Positions 25,725 to 33,988 of a stretch of 64,000 bases of DNA are shown here, one piece after another. The first letter of the stretch is position 1, and the number at the start of each line of letters is the position of its first letter. The notes below the pieces were generated by a model, which was not told the DNA's origin, made no database searches, and saw nothing but the letters and a program-made list of their open reading frames with translations. A program made the translations under genes and the position numbers. The stretch is from Streptomyces sp. ATexAB-D23. GTDB taxonomy: Bacteria > Actinomycetota > Actinomycetes > Streptomycetales > Streptomycetaceae. The stretch is taken from assembly GCF_000373645.1 (NCBI RefSeq), contig NZ_KB892089.1, positions 62,001 through 126,000 of the forward strand. Reading direction: 5' to 3'.

Positions 25725-26540
25725 TCATGGCTCTACGGAGAGCGTCCGCTTCTCGAACACTTCCCGGGCCGTTCTGATGGCGTTGAGGACGCGCGGGAAG
25801 CCTGCGTACGGGGTCACCTGCGTCAGGGTCTCCACGACCTGGGTCGGGCTCAGGCCGACGTTGAGGGCGGCTCCGATGTGCACGGCCAACTGGGGCGCGG
25901 TGTCGCCCAGGGCCGTCAAGGCGGCGACGGTGACGAGTTGCTTGCGCCGCTGCGACAGCCACGGCCGGTAGTAGATGTCGCCGAAGGCGAACTCGACGAG
26001 ATACCGGGCCAGGTCGGGAGAGATGTCCTTGAGGGAGGCCACGACGTCCAGGCCGTGCTGGCCGTCGATCCTGGCCAGCTTCTCGGCGCCGCGCTCGTAG
26101 CGGTCTCGGTCGTCGTCCATGACCACCGGGTCGACGGTGACACCGTGGTCGGCGAAGACGGCCCGGGCGACGCCGATCGCGTTGAGCACCCGCGGGAAGC
26201 CCGTGAAGGGGACCAGGTGGAGGAGGGCTTCCACGATCTCCACGGGGGCGACGCCGACCCGGAGGGCCGCGTCGATGTGGAAATTCAGCTGGGGTGCCGT
26301 GTCCCCCAGCGCGGTGAGCGCGCCGACCGTGGTCAGCTCGCGCTCCCGCAGGTCGAGGCCGGGGCGATCGAAGATGTCGGCGTAGGCCCACTCGGCGACG
26401 AAGCGGCCGAGGTCCGGGGCGATGTCGGCCAGCGCGTCGACGATGCCGGCGCCGCGCGCGCCGGACACCTCGCCGAGGAGGGTCAGGCCGCGCGCGAATC
26501 GGCTGTCGGTCTGCGCGGACGGAGAACTGGGCTCATTCAT
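25725..26540 (-). CDS. Tandem carboxymuconolactone decarboxylase-like protein
   Basis: 271 residues made of two homologous AhpD/CMD-like halves, as shown by ALTALGDTAPQLNFHIDAAL (about residue 75) and ALTALGDTAPQLAVHIGAAL (about 210). Each is followed by a GFPRVLNAI motif. The Cys pair of AhpD peroxidases is absent, so decarboxylase, hydrolase or isomerase chemistry on a small organic acid is more likely than peroxide reduction. It lies between two convergent-in-function operons of the cluster, with its own upstream AT-rich region after the terminator at 26761-26800. The reaction is unknown. Confidence 0.85.
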   Translation of the reverse strand: MNEPSSPSAQTDSRFARGLTLLGEVSGARGAGIVDALADIAPDLGRFVAEWAYADIFDRPGLDLRERELTTVGALTALGDTAPQLNFHIDAALRVGVAPVEIVEALLHLVPFTGFPRVLNAIGVARAVFADHGVTVDPVVMDDDRDRYERGAEKLARIDGQHGLDVVASLKDISPDLARYLVEFAFGDIYYRPWLSQRRKQLVTVAALTALGDTAPQLAVHIGAALNVGLSPTQVVETLTQVTPYAGFPRVLNAIRTAREVFEKRTLSVEP

Positions 26541-26760
26541 GCTGCATCAGATTAGTAGGTGGAGTGCGCACCAAGCAATTAGCGTATTCGGACCGCCCCG
26601 ACCGCGACGACATTGCCTTCGCTCTGGAATCGCAGAGCAGCAAAGCCGTAAAGCAGCAGTGAGAAAATGGGCTTGGCGTGCTCCTTGGGGTTCATGCGCC
26701 GCCGCACCGGACGGAGGGGCAGCAGCCGGGGCCGCCGGGCGCGGGCGGGGCGGCTGATCA

Positions 26761-26800
26761 CCTCGTGCTGCCCGGCTCCGTCGGGCCGGGCAGCACGAGG
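26761..26800 (-). terminator. Terminator of the ACP-to-phosphatase operon
   Basis: Perfect 15-bp stem (CCTCGTGCTGCCCGG with its complement) and a 10-base loop, 17 bp beyond the HAD phosphatase stop. Confidence 0.85.
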
Positions 26801-26816
26801 AACGGACCCCCGGCCG

Positions 26817-27512
26817 TCAGGCGGTGACTCCCTCGGCCCGCTCGGCCAGTCGCTTTCGCAACTCCTCGTCCTCCCCGACGGCGACGGGGTGCCCCACGAG
26901 TTCCAGCATCGGCAGGTCGGAGACGTGATCGCCGTAGGCCCAGCAGTCGCACGGGTCGACGTCGGGTCGGGACGTCAACTTCCGCAGCACGGCGACACCT
27001 TTGCCCGCGCCGATGACCGGGGTCTCCACCTCCCCGGTGTAGCGGCCGTCTGCGATGAGCGGACGGGTGCAGAGGACGGCTTCGGCGCCCACCTCGCGCG
27101 CGATCGGCTCCAGGAGCGGCGGGAATGAGCCGGAGACGAGGACGACGGTCGCACCGCCGGCGCGATGGGCGGCCAGGGCCTCCCGCGTCGACTCGATGTA
27201 GAAGCCCCGGCCGGCGGCGGCGCGTTCGGCAAACCAGCCCGCCGCGAGCCTGTCGATCGTCTCCACCGACTCGTCGGTGTAGTGGCCGTAGTAGAAGCGG
27301 TTGATGTCCGCGCGGGCGGTGCCGTCGCCGGTGCGGCGGCGGACCGCCGCCATGATCCGCTCGTACCTCCCCTCCCCGGCCGCGCCATACCGGCGTACCA
27401 ACTGGTAGCGGAGAAAGTCGAACATGCTCTTGACGGTGATCAAGGTCTCGTCGACGTCGCTGAAGACCAGGTAGGGGCGGTCCGTAGCCGGCCGGCGGTG
27501 GGCATCTGACAT
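26817..27512 (-). CDS. HAD-superfamily phosphatase (SerB-like, HAD-IB)
   Basis: 231 residues. Motif I is FSDVDETLI with both catalytic Asp, motif II VLVSGSFPPLL, and motif IV CWAYGDHVSDLPML. The cap region (about residues 30-110) is helical, as in phosphoserine-phosphatase relatives. AAGGAG lies 10 bases before the ATG. It is the last gene of the cluster operon before a terminator. Next to an AfsA-hotdog gene it could remove a phosphate from a butenolide-type intermediate, as in gamma-butyrolactone synthesis; this is inference. Confidence 0.85.
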   Translation of the reverse strand: MSDAHRRPATDRPYLVFSDVDETLITVKSMFDFLRYQLVRRYGAAGEGRYERIMAAVRRRTGDGTARADINRFYYGHYTDESVETIDRLAAGWFAERAAAGRGFYIESTREALAAHRAGGATVVLVSGSFPPLLEPIAREVGAEAVLCTRPLIADGRYTGEVETPVIGAGKGVAVLRKLTSRPDVDPCDCWAYGDHVSDLPMLELVGHPVAVGEDEELRKRLAERAEGVTA

Positions 27513-27592
27513 GTACGGGGGCTCCTTCTTGATGCGTGCCGGTGGTCCGACGCGTGTCCGGGCCGCCGTCTGTCACTCGGTGCCGGCCCCGG

Positions 27593-28420
27593 TCACGCGG
27601 TACGGGCTTCGGCTGTTTCCGGCTCCGTCTCGGCGGCCAGGATCGCCGCGGTGCCCTGGAGGGCCCGCTCGGCCGCCCGGGCCTCCTTGACGTGGGAGAC
27701 CTTGGTGTCGAAGGCGGTGAACCGGACCTCCATCACCGCGGCCTCCCAGCCGCTCTGGAGCACGGCGAGTTCACAGGAGAACGCCGCGCGGGTGCGGTGC
27801 GGCACGCGATGCGCGAGGACCTCGCACCGGACGGTCGCGGGCAACGGGAAGAGGAAGTTCCGGTAGCGGGTGTCGAAGGTGTCGATCACGAAGTAGCTGT
27901 TGCCTGCCGCCTCCGGCGGCAAGTAGTGCTGCTCGGCCACCGCGATGAACATCTGCCGCCCGGCCTCCATGGCCAGCATGCCCTGCATGTGCTGGCCAGT
28001 GAGGTGGTCGGACATCACCTCGTTGCCGGAGTCCACCAGCAGGTCCGACTCGAAGGAGCCGGGGCCGGTCCGCCGGGGCAGGGAGATCAGCACGTTCTCC
28101 GCCCGGTGCTTGTGCGCGATCTCCCGCCCGGCGCGGTTACGCAGCGCCCGGTCGTCGATGACGACCACGTCCGTGAGGCCGCGCCGGGCCAGGATGTCGC
28201 GTACGAACTGGACGTCGAACTGGGACACCCCCTGCCCGAGGGTCACCGAGGCCGCTCCGGCGCCGCTGGGGAACGCGCCTTCCTTGATCCGCCGCGCGAG
28301 CTGGGACACCGTCACCACGCCCTGGTGCTGCGCGAATTCGACGAAGACGTCACCGACGAGAAAGAGAGTGCTCGGTTCGGCTCCGGTGCGGCGGGTGAGC
28401 TCATGCATGTCGGAGGACAC
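27593..28420 (-). CDS. AfsA-hotdog domain protein
   Basis: 275 residues from the GTG at 28420, which has GAGGGG 8 bases upstream; a GTG at 28429 is also possible. Residues from about 95 to 255 resemble one A-factor-synthase hotdog domain: AHKHRAENVLISLP, QHMQGMLAMEAGRQ and TRYRNFLFPLPA. The 90 N-terminal residues look like a short winged or helical domain (GVVTVSQLARRIKEG). Classical AfsA/ScbA enzymes have two hotdogs and join a beta-ketoacyl-ACP to dihydroxyacetone phosphate. This single-hotdog form may use the same acyl-ACP chemistry or act as a dehydratase. The neighbouring ACP and HAD phosphatase suit the first idea. Confidence 0.8.
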   Translation of the reverse strand: MSSDMHELTRRTGAEPSTLFLVGDVFVEFAQHQGVVTVSQLARRIKEGAFPSGAGAASVTLGQGVSQFDVQFVRDILARRGLTDVVVIDDRALRNRAGREIAHKHRAENVLISLPRRTGPGSFESDLLVDSGNEVMSDHLTGQHMQGMLAMEAGRQMFIAVAEQHYLPPEAAGNSYFVIDTFDTRYRNFLFPLPATVRCEVLAHRVPHRTRAAFSCELAVLQSGWEAAVMEVRFTAFDTKVSHVKEARAAERALQGTAAILAAETEPETAEARTA

Positions 28421-28432
28421 GGCGAACACCCC

Positions 28433-28651
28433 TCACTCAGAGAGCCGGCGGCTCAGTTTCGGGAACTCGGGGTCGCTGCCCAGGGCACCGCCCTCCGCCC
28501 AGCGGTTGCGCGGCACCTCCTGGACGTAGACGGTGATCTTGTCCAGGGGGGCTCCCGTGACACGTCGGACGGTTCGGGTCAGCTCTTCCATGAGTTCCTG
28601 TACCTGGGCGTCGTCCTGACCGTCCCAGGTGGTGACGGAGATGATGGGCAT
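28433..28651 (-). CDS. 4-oxalocrotonate tautomerase-like small enzyme
   Basis: 72 residues. After Met removal, the N-terminal Pro (MPIISVTTWDGQDD) is the catalytic base of this family. The rest (ELTRTVRRVTGAPLDKITVY, then VPRNRWAEGG) follows the 4-OT fold. A very strong AAAGGAGGAG precedes the start. It probably catalyses keto-enol tautomerisation or a related step on a pathway intermediate. It lies 12 bp upstream of the AfsA-hotdog gene's start. Confidence 0.88.
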   Translation of the reverse strand: MPIISVTTWDGQDDAQVQELMEELTRTVRRVTGAPLDKITVYVQEVPRNRWAEGGALGSDPEFPKLSRRLSE

Positions 28652-28692
28652 CGGGCTCCTCCTTTGCTGAATGCCGGCGGGTGCGCGTGGGG

Positions 28693-29586
28693 TCAGGACT
28701 GTGGCGCGGCGGTGGTTCGCAGGTTCTGGAAGGACGCGCCGCGCAGCTTGAGGTGGGCGTGGATGTCGCCGCCGAGGCCGAATTCACCGATGGCGCCGCC
28801 GTAGCCGCGCTGGTAGCTCATCCACAGCACGACCACGTTGATGATCCGGTTGGCCGCGGGCAGCTCGGGGTCCGGGAACGGGTTCGGCATGGTCGCGTGG
28901 TACCGGCCGTTCCCGTCGGCGTCGGTGACGAAGACGTTCGGCACTCCGAGTGGGCCCGGCCGGGTCGGCCCGGCCGGGTCCAGGTCGTGGGCGCGCAGCG
29001 ACATCACGGTGTAGATGCTGTCCGGGACAAGGCGGGAGAACGCGAAGTCGAACGTCCCGCAGTGGCCGTCGGACGTGACCGCGACCTCCAGGGTTCCGCC
29101 GGCCCTCATCCAGGTGCCGAATGTCACCGGGGCGGTCACCTTCGGCCCGTCCTCGGGGCGGAGGTCCGGGATGGGCACCTCATGGAAGGCGTGGCTGGGC
29201 CGCTTGACCTGGCCGGCCTCCGGCAACTGCTCCGGTGCGAACACCATGGGGTAGTTGTTGCACGGCAGGGGCAGCGGAAGCGTGTGCAGGACGATGTCCT
29301 TGTCGGCCCCGTCGGGTTCGGTGTCCAGCTCCCGTACCACGGTGTACGGAGCGAGCCCCCCGAACTCGGGCAGCGGACTGTCCGGGGAGACGACGGCCGC
29401 GCCCCAGTCCGGCCGGATCGCACCGTCCCGGGTGGTGCGGTTGATCATCCCGACCACCACGAAGTTGCCGTCGGCGTCCATGACTTCACTCGGCGGGTAG
29501 AGCGGGCCCTGGGTGGTGAGGCTGAGTTCGTGCGTCTCTGTGAGCCCCGGAGTCGTGGTCCAGGAGGCCGCGGCGGTCTCAGGCAT
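28693..29586 (-). CDS. Protein of unknown function in the biosynthetic operon
   Basis: 297 residues. The ATG at 29586 overlaps the end of the ABM-like gene by 8 bases, so the two are co-translated. No signal peptide or known catalytic motif is seen. The composition is beta-rich with many Pro and Gly and two DADGN loops (DADGNFVVVGMINR near the N-terminus, VTDADGNGRYHATM near the C-terminus). It ends with a Gly-rich segment (YGGAIGEFGLGGDIHAH). The two loops suggest a duplicated beta-sandwich. Its place between tautomerase and ABM-like genes suggests a biosynthetic enzyme or binding protein. Confidence 0.75.
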   Translation of the reverse strand: MPETAAASWTTTPGLTETHELSLTTQGPLYPPSEVMDADGNFVVVGMINRTTRDGAIRPDWGAAVVSPDSPLPEFGGLAPYTVVRELDTEPDGADKDIVLHTLPLPLPCNNYPMVFAPEQLPEAGQVKRPSHAFHEVPIPDLRPEDGPKVTAPVTFGTWMRAGGTLEVAVTSDGHCGTFDFAFSRLVPDSIYTVMSLRAHDLDPAGPTRPGPLGVPNVFVTDADGNGRYHATMPNPFPDPELPAANRIINVVVLWMSYQRGYGGAIGEFGLGGDIHAHLKLRGASFQNLRTTAAPQS

Positions 29587-30199
29587 CGGCACGCTGGTAG
29601 ACGCGGGTGTACAGACCGCTCTCGCCACCGACGATGAAACGGTCGCCGGCTTGCTGGACGATGTCCTGGTACTCGGCCGAGGCGAAGACCTTCTGGTACT
29701 CCTGCGGCTCGCACTCGAAACCCGCCACGAACATCACGCCGGGCTGGGTGCTGAGCAGCGTGTGGTATGCCAGGAAGGTGGTGACCGACCCGGCGCGGCG
29801 AACGACGTCGAAGATGGTGTTCTCGCGCCACTCTCGGTAGGCCGTGTACTCCGTCGGCTTGACCTGAATGTAACGCAGTTGGACGTACGGCGTCCGAGGC
29901 AGCGGATCGGCGGTGTCCTTGGGCGCCTCGACGAATTCCAGGAGCTGGCGACGGAAGTCGCTGACAAGGTCCGCCGAGACGGTGTCCCACAGCCTCCGCC
30001 AGCCCGCCGACAACGCGTCCAACTCGGCGACTTCCTTGACAGGTGTGATCTCAAGAATGTCGTCACCGTCCGCGCTGCGGTACAGCGTGCGGCCGTCCAG
30101 CGGTTTCTTGTCGTTCAGTTCGCTCCAGCGGGCCAGAACCTCGTCCGCCTTGCCGGGAGCGACGCCGACTTCGTTGAGGATGAGGAGGGTGGCGGACAT
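29579..30199 (-). CDS. Two-domain antibiotic-biosynthesis-monooxygenase-like protein
   Basis: 206 residues with two ferredoxin-like alpha/beta-barrel halves (LLILNEVGVAPGKADEVL and YVQLRYIQVKPTEYTAY). Each begins with the edge strand of the ABM/dimeric-barrel family. These cofactor-free enzymes oxidise or cyclise polyketide-like intermediates, or act as isomerases. GAGAGGA lies 7 bases before the ATG. It is 137 bp after the ACP gene and overlaps the next gene. The substrate is unknown. Confidence 0.78.
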   Translation of the reverse strand: MSATLLILNEVGVAPGKADEVLARWSELNDKKPLDGRTLYRSADGDDILEITPVKEVAELDALSAGWRRLWDTVSADLVSDFRRQLLEFVEAPKDTADPLPRTPYVQLRYIQVKPTEYTAYREWRENTIFDVVRRAGSVTTFLAYHTLLSTQPGVMFVAGFECEPQEYQKVFASAEYQDIVQQAGDRFIVGGESGLYTRVYQRADA

Positions 30200-30336
30200 C
30201 TTTGTTCCTCTCGATGAAGTGCGCGTGAAATGCGCGTGACCTCATGACCGGTGGTGATGCTGGATACGTGGACTGCCAAGAAAAACGGCGAGAACGCACG
30301 GCCGGGACGGCGCGAGGGCGTGAGCCCCGGAGCGCG

Positions 30337-30579
30337 TCAGACGACGGCGACACCCCTGGCCGCGAGTACCGCGGCCGCCTCGCCGACGGTATGCTCGGGG
30401 ACGAGTTCGCCCGTCTCGATCTCAATGCCGAAGACTTTCTGGAGACGCAGGGCGAGTTCCTCCAGCAGGAGCGAGTCGATCTCCATGGCATCGAAAGTCG
30501 TGTCCGGCGTGACTTCGTCCGTCGGCACGTTCAACTCCGTCAAGGCCACGACGATGCGACCGACGATCGCACTATCCAT
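30337..30579 (-). CDS. Acyl carrier protein
   Basis: 80 residues. The phosphopantetheine-attachment motif is EIDSLLLEELALRLQ with Ser at 36, in a variant of the usual LGxDSL context. The overall helical pattern (IVGRIVVALTELNV, FGIEIETGELVPEHTVGEA) is that of an ACP. It is the first gene of the minus-strand operon ending at 26817 and carries regulatory copy B 100 bp upstream. It should hold acyl chains made or moved by the KAS III at 34230 and acted on by the AfsA-like enzyme. Confidence 0.92.
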   Translation of the reverse strand: MDSAIVGRIVVALTELNVPTDEVTPDTTFDAMEIDSLLLEELALRLQKVFGIEIETGELVPEHTVGEAAAVLAARGVAVV

Positions 30580-31139
30580 GTCTTCCTCCACGAGTCGTTG
30601 GGGACGCCGACTGCGAATCCGGGACTTGAACCCCGTCGCGTCCCATGGGTGCAATCCTGGGATCTGGCCACGGGTGGAGGAAGTGTCTTCCCATGGTGGT
30701 GGCGAGAACACCACCATCCAGGAAACCGGCTGCGGCCCCGGTCCGTCTCACTACTCAGGTGGCCGCCGTGACCGAGGTGCGGTTCCGGCCATACGATCCG
30801 CGACGGGCGCGGTATCCGCTGAAGGCCGCTCACCACCGCGGCCACCGTGCACGGCGTCACCCAGGCCCTCGTCCCGGTCGACGGCGTCCCACCGTCGCCG
30901 GACGTCCGGGCCGGCCACGCCGACACCTGCGGCTCCGCTCAACGACCAGGGCTACGACCGCGACCCGGACCCTCGCGAGCCGCACCGGCACCTGAGCCGG
31001 CCGGCCGGCTCACGCGACGGAACGCCGAACGTCAGGGGTCCGGACCGACTCCGCTGCGTCAGCGAGCAGCCCACCGGCCGCATCGGGCTCCGCGACGCCT
31101 TCGTCTCCCCGACATGCGGCCCGGTCCGCTGGAGACGCC
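30580..31139. other. Long non-coding region upstream of the ACP operon
   Basis: 560 bp without a supported gene between the ACP and an XRE gene. It contains regulatory copy B (30679-30727), a 103-bp stretch (30625-30727) homologous to 25459-25560, and the 24-base repeat 30904-30927. The rest shows no motif I recognise. Confidence 0.7.
30679..30727 (-). promoter_or_regulatory. Cluster regulatory element, copy B (ACP operon)
   Basis: The first dyad is GGTGGTG / CACCACC (30695-30701, 30709-30715) with a 7-base spacer; the second is the perfect GGAAG-TGT-CTTCC (30679-30691). The 21 bases 30695-30715 are the exact reverse complement of 33968-33988. Confidence 0.8.
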
Positions 31140-31994
31140 TCAAGAATGACTCACCATCATCGTGTCGCGCGCCCTGATGGCCGCCGCGGCGCCAGGCTGG
31201 GCCATGTACACGGTCAGTACCGACCCGGAGTACTCAGGCAGGCGCATCAGTACTCGGTCGAAGACCATCACTCCGGCGCGCGGGTGAACGAATTTGCGCA
31301 CGTTCTGATATTCGTCGTCGACTTCGTGGCGCTCCCATAACTCGGCGAACTTGGGACTCGTCCGGCACAGCCGTTCCGCCATCCTGCCGAATTCCGGATC
31401 GTCCAGGAACCGGGCTGACTGCGTCCGGAAGTGAGTAACCAGGCTGCGGGCCACTTGTTCCGTGTCGGGATACTTCGCGCGAGTGTGCGCCTCGGTGAAG
31501 AACTTCTCCAGGCAATTGTCCCCGCTCGCGTTGAGATTGAACAGCGAGCGGGCGGAGCCGTTGGCGAATTCGATACGCCCGTACCGGTCGGTGATGTAGG
31601 CCGGATTGGGGGACCAGCCTTCCACGAGCGCACACATACGCGCGAACTCGCCGTCCCGACGCTCCCCACTCGCGCGCTGAGTTGGGTTGAGTCTGGCCAG
31701 CCGGAGAAAATACCGGCGCTCGCAGTCGTCCAGCAACAGGGCGTCACTGATGGCGTGCACGATTCCCTCGGAGACATTGATGTCGCGGCCCTGTTCCAGC
31801 CAGGTGTACCAGGACACTCCGACACCGGCGAGTGCCGCGACCTCCTCCCGGCGCAGTCCGGGGGTACGCCGTCGTTCGACGTACACCAGACCGACCTCCT
31901 CGGGCAGTAATCCGTTCCGGCGCGCCCGCAGGAAATCACGCAGCTTCGCCCTTCGTATGTGTCCGGACGCCTGAGACGAGTCAGTTTCCTGCAC
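31140..31994 (-). CDS. XRE regulator with MmyB-like ligand domain
   Basis: 284 residues with a GTG start. The helix-turn-helix is RRTPGLRREEVAALAGVGVS, WYTWLEQGRDINVS (about residues 42-75). The ligand domain follows (NPAYITDRYGRIEFANGSAR, KFVHPRAGVMVFDRVLMRLP). It is divergent from the thioesterase gene (214 bp between starts), and its promoter lacks the four-copy element. It is therefore a candidate trans-acting regulator of the elements rather than a target. Confidence 0.9.
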   Translation of the reverse strand: MQETDSSQASGHIRRAKLRDFLRARRNGLLPEEVGLVYVERRRTPGLRREEVAALAGVGVSWYTWLEQGRDINVSEGIVHAISDALLLDDCERRYFLRLARLNPTQRASGERRDGEFARMCALVEGWSPNPAYITDRYGRIEFANGSARSLFNLNASGDNCLEKFFTEAHTRAKYPDTEQVARSLVTHFRTQSARFLDDPEFGRMAERLCRTSPKFAELWERHEVDDEYQNVRKFVHPRAGVMVFDRVLMRLPEYSGSVLTVYMAQPGAAAAIRARDTMMVSHS

Positions 31995-32208
31995 GTAACG
32001 GCCTCTCTTCTTGATTTCGGGATATTCCGGAGCGAGACTTTACTGTGATCTTGCAATAGACGGAGGTCCTTGGTTCAAAGTTGACGATGACTTTCTGCGA
32101 TCGTGGTCCGGTGACGTAGGCGGACCCGGCGCCGGAGCCACCGGCGGTGACACCACCTGATGGGACGGGGACTTCCGCTCTGCCGCTATCGGCGGGAGAC
32201 TGCCGATC

Positions 32209-33084
32209 ATGGCCGACATAACGGAGGACAGCACCGAAGAGACAGTGGGCGACACAGCCCCGGGCAGGCGCCGGCGTACCGTGCCGGGCGGCGAGAGCGC
32301 CCCGCTGCGCCTGTTCTGCTTTCATCATGCGGGCGGCAGTGCCTGGTCCTTCGCGGGGTGGGGGCGGCGGCTCGGGCCCGAGATCGAAGTGGTGCCGGTT
32401 GCCCTGCCCCCACGGTCGGTGTCCGCACCGGGCTCCGCCGGATCGGTCAGCACGATGGGCGACCTGGTCCGAGAGGTGGCACAGCGGCTCGCCCCGGCCC
32501 TCGAAGAGCGGCCCTACGCCTTCTACGGCCACAGCATGGGTTCACTGGTCGCCCACGGGGTGACCCAGCGGCAGTTGGCCGCCGGTCGGCGACCGCCCGT
32601 CGCCTTCGTGACCGGGGCCCACCGTGCCCCGCACCTGCCGGCGCCCGAACTGACCATGGACCTCTCCGACACCGCCGCTCTCGAGTTGCTGCTGGGCCTG
32701 GGCGGGACCGGCCGGCTGTTGCGGGAGAACCCCGGGCGGATGAGCGCCGTGGTTGAGCGGCTCCGTCAGGATCTGCTGGTCAGCGCCAGTTACCGGTATC
32801 CGGCGGCAGAGCATCGGCCGCTCCCCTGTCCGGTTCACGTGCTCCACGGCAGCCAGGACCCACTGGTTCCCACCGCCCACGCGGCAGCCTGGCAGCACCA
32901 CGCGGCGGGCCCCTTCTCGCTGCGCGTCCTGCCCGGCGGGCACTTCTTCCACAAAGAGCACAAGAAGCTGTTCTTCGAGGAGTTGAGACGCGCCCTGGGA
33001 GCGACGGGTGCCGATCACCGCAGCTCACCGGACCACCAGTCACCCCTTCCTCAAACACCCCGAAGGTGTGACTCTCGCCGCTGA
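32209..33084 (+). CDS. Type II thioesterase
   Basis: 291 residues, alpha/beta hydrolase. LRLFCFHHAGGSAWSFAGWG near residue 33 is the typical N-terminal TEII motif. The nucleophile lies in YGHSMGSL (Ser about 109), the Asp in HGSQDPLVP and the His in PGGHFFHKEH. Such enzymes clear wrong or stalled acyl groups from carrier proteins in PKS, NRPS or fatty-acid-like pathways. Here the partner is presumably the cluster ACP. It is followed after 34 bp by an XRE regulator on the same strand. Confidence 0.9.
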   Translation: MADITEDSTEETVGDTAPGRRRRTVPGGESAPLRLFCFHHAGGSAWSFAGWGRRLGPEIEVVPVALPPRSVSAPGSAGSVSTMGDLVREVAQRLAPALEERPYAFYGHSMGSLVAHGVTQRQLAAGRRPPVAFVTGAHRAPHLPAPELTMDLSDTAALELLLGLGGTGRLLRENPGRMSAVVERLRQDLLVSASYRYPAAEHRPLPCPVHVLHGSQDPLVPTAHAAAWQHHAAGPFSLRVLPGGHFFHKEHKKLFFEELRRALGATGADHRSSPDHQSPLPQTPRRCDSRR

Positions 33085-33110
33085 CAGTGCGTGTTCGCCC
33101 GATCTACAGT
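33081..33110 (+). promoter_or_regulatory. Promoter of the second cluster XRE gene (leaderless)
   Basis: A -35-like CTGACA (33081-33086) and a -10-like TACAGT (33105-33110) are 18 bp apart. The ATG follows 8 bases later with no ribosome-binding site, so the message would be leaderless. The -35 overlaps the thioesterase stop region. Confidence 0.5.
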
Positions 33111-33118
33111 CCGTTGAC

Positions 33119-33946
33119 ATGCATACCTCAACCAGCAGCATCGACAACCAGAAGAAGCGACGCGACGAGCTGACGCACTTTCTACGCAGTCGTCGCGCCG
33201 CGCTTTCCCCCGCTGACGTCGGAATGCGGTCGGCGGGCGGTCGCACCCGGGCGGGCCTGCGGCGGGAGGAGGTCGCCGTCTTGGCCGGGGTGAGCGCGTC
33301 CTGGTACGCGTGGCTGGAACAGGGGCGTCCCATCAGGGTCTCGGACAGGATCCTGGACGCGATCAGCCGCGCGCTGCGCCTCACCGAACGGGAGCGCGTC
33401 CATCTGTACCGGCTCGCCGAGGCCACTTCCCCGCTGCCGACGCCAGGTGCGGGCCCGTCGGACACCGAGGTCTTCCAACGGGTGGTCGACAGACTGCGGT
33501 TGGGGCCGGCATGCATCATCGACCGGTACTGGGATGTCGTCGCGAGCAACGAGCAGGCCGCCAGGCTGCTGCACCTGGGGCAGGACGGCAACGAGAACTT
33601 CCTGATCGGTCTGTTCACGGGATCCCACAGACGCCAGTACGTCGATCTGCCCCAGGTGGCCCGCCGGATGACCGCCCGCTTCCGCCTCCAGACGTCCCAC
33701 CTCGCCGACGATCAGCGCTACGAGCGGATGGCCGAACGGCTCGCCGCGGACTGCGCGCACTTCGCCGAGTTGTGGGGCAGGCACGAGGTGGAGGAGTTCG
33801 AGCCCATGACTGTCGAGCTGGACCATCCCGACCAGGGCCCGACTTCCTTCGCGCTGTTCACCATGGAACTCGACGAAGCCTCCTCCTTCCGGCTGCTGGT
33901 GTATCTGCCGCCAGGAGTCGTCGGCGCCCAGCGGGTCCAGAACTAG
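33119..33946 (+). CDS. XRE regulator with MmyB-like ligand domain
   Basis: 275 residues. The helix-turn-helix is RAGLRREEVAVLAGVSASWY, AWLEQGRPIRVSD. The ligand domain is shown by ACIIDRYWDVVASNEQAARL and RHEVEEFEPMTVELDHPD. It is the second such regulator in the middle of the cluster, related to 31140-31994 but clearly different in sequence. One may respond to a precursor and the other to the product. Regulatory copy C begins 22 bp after its stop, upstream of the KAS III gene. Confidence 0.9.
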   Translation: MHTSTSSIDNQKKRRDELTHFLRSRRAALSPADVGMRSAGGRTRAGLRREEVAVLAGVSASWYAWLEQGRPIRVSDRILDAISRALRLTERERVHLYRLAEATSPLPTPGAGPSDTEVFQRVVDRLRLGPACIIDRYWDVVASNEQAARLLHLGQDGNENFLIGLFTGSHRRQYVDLPQVARRMTARFRLQTSHLADDQRYERMAERLAADCAHFAELWGRHEVEEFEPMTVELDHPDQGPTSFALFTMELDEASSFRLLVYLPPGVVGAQRVQN

Positions 33947-33967
33947 CGGGTGCGCCCCGGCTCGGGA

Positions 33968-33988
33968 GGTGGTGTTCTCGCCACCACC
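33968..33988 (+). promoter_or_regulatory. Cluster regulatory element, copy C (KAS III)
   Basis: Dyad GGTGGTG / CACCACC with a 7-base spacer, identical over 21 bases to the reverse complement of copy B. It lies 241 bp before the KAS III start. The second dyad seen in A, B and D is not present here. Confidence 0.78.

Noticed and set aside
30600..30660. tRNA-like T-arm (GGGGTTCAAGTCCC on the minus strand)
   Set aside because: No matching acceptor stem, D-arm or anticodon arm can be built around it, so it is not a tRNA gene.
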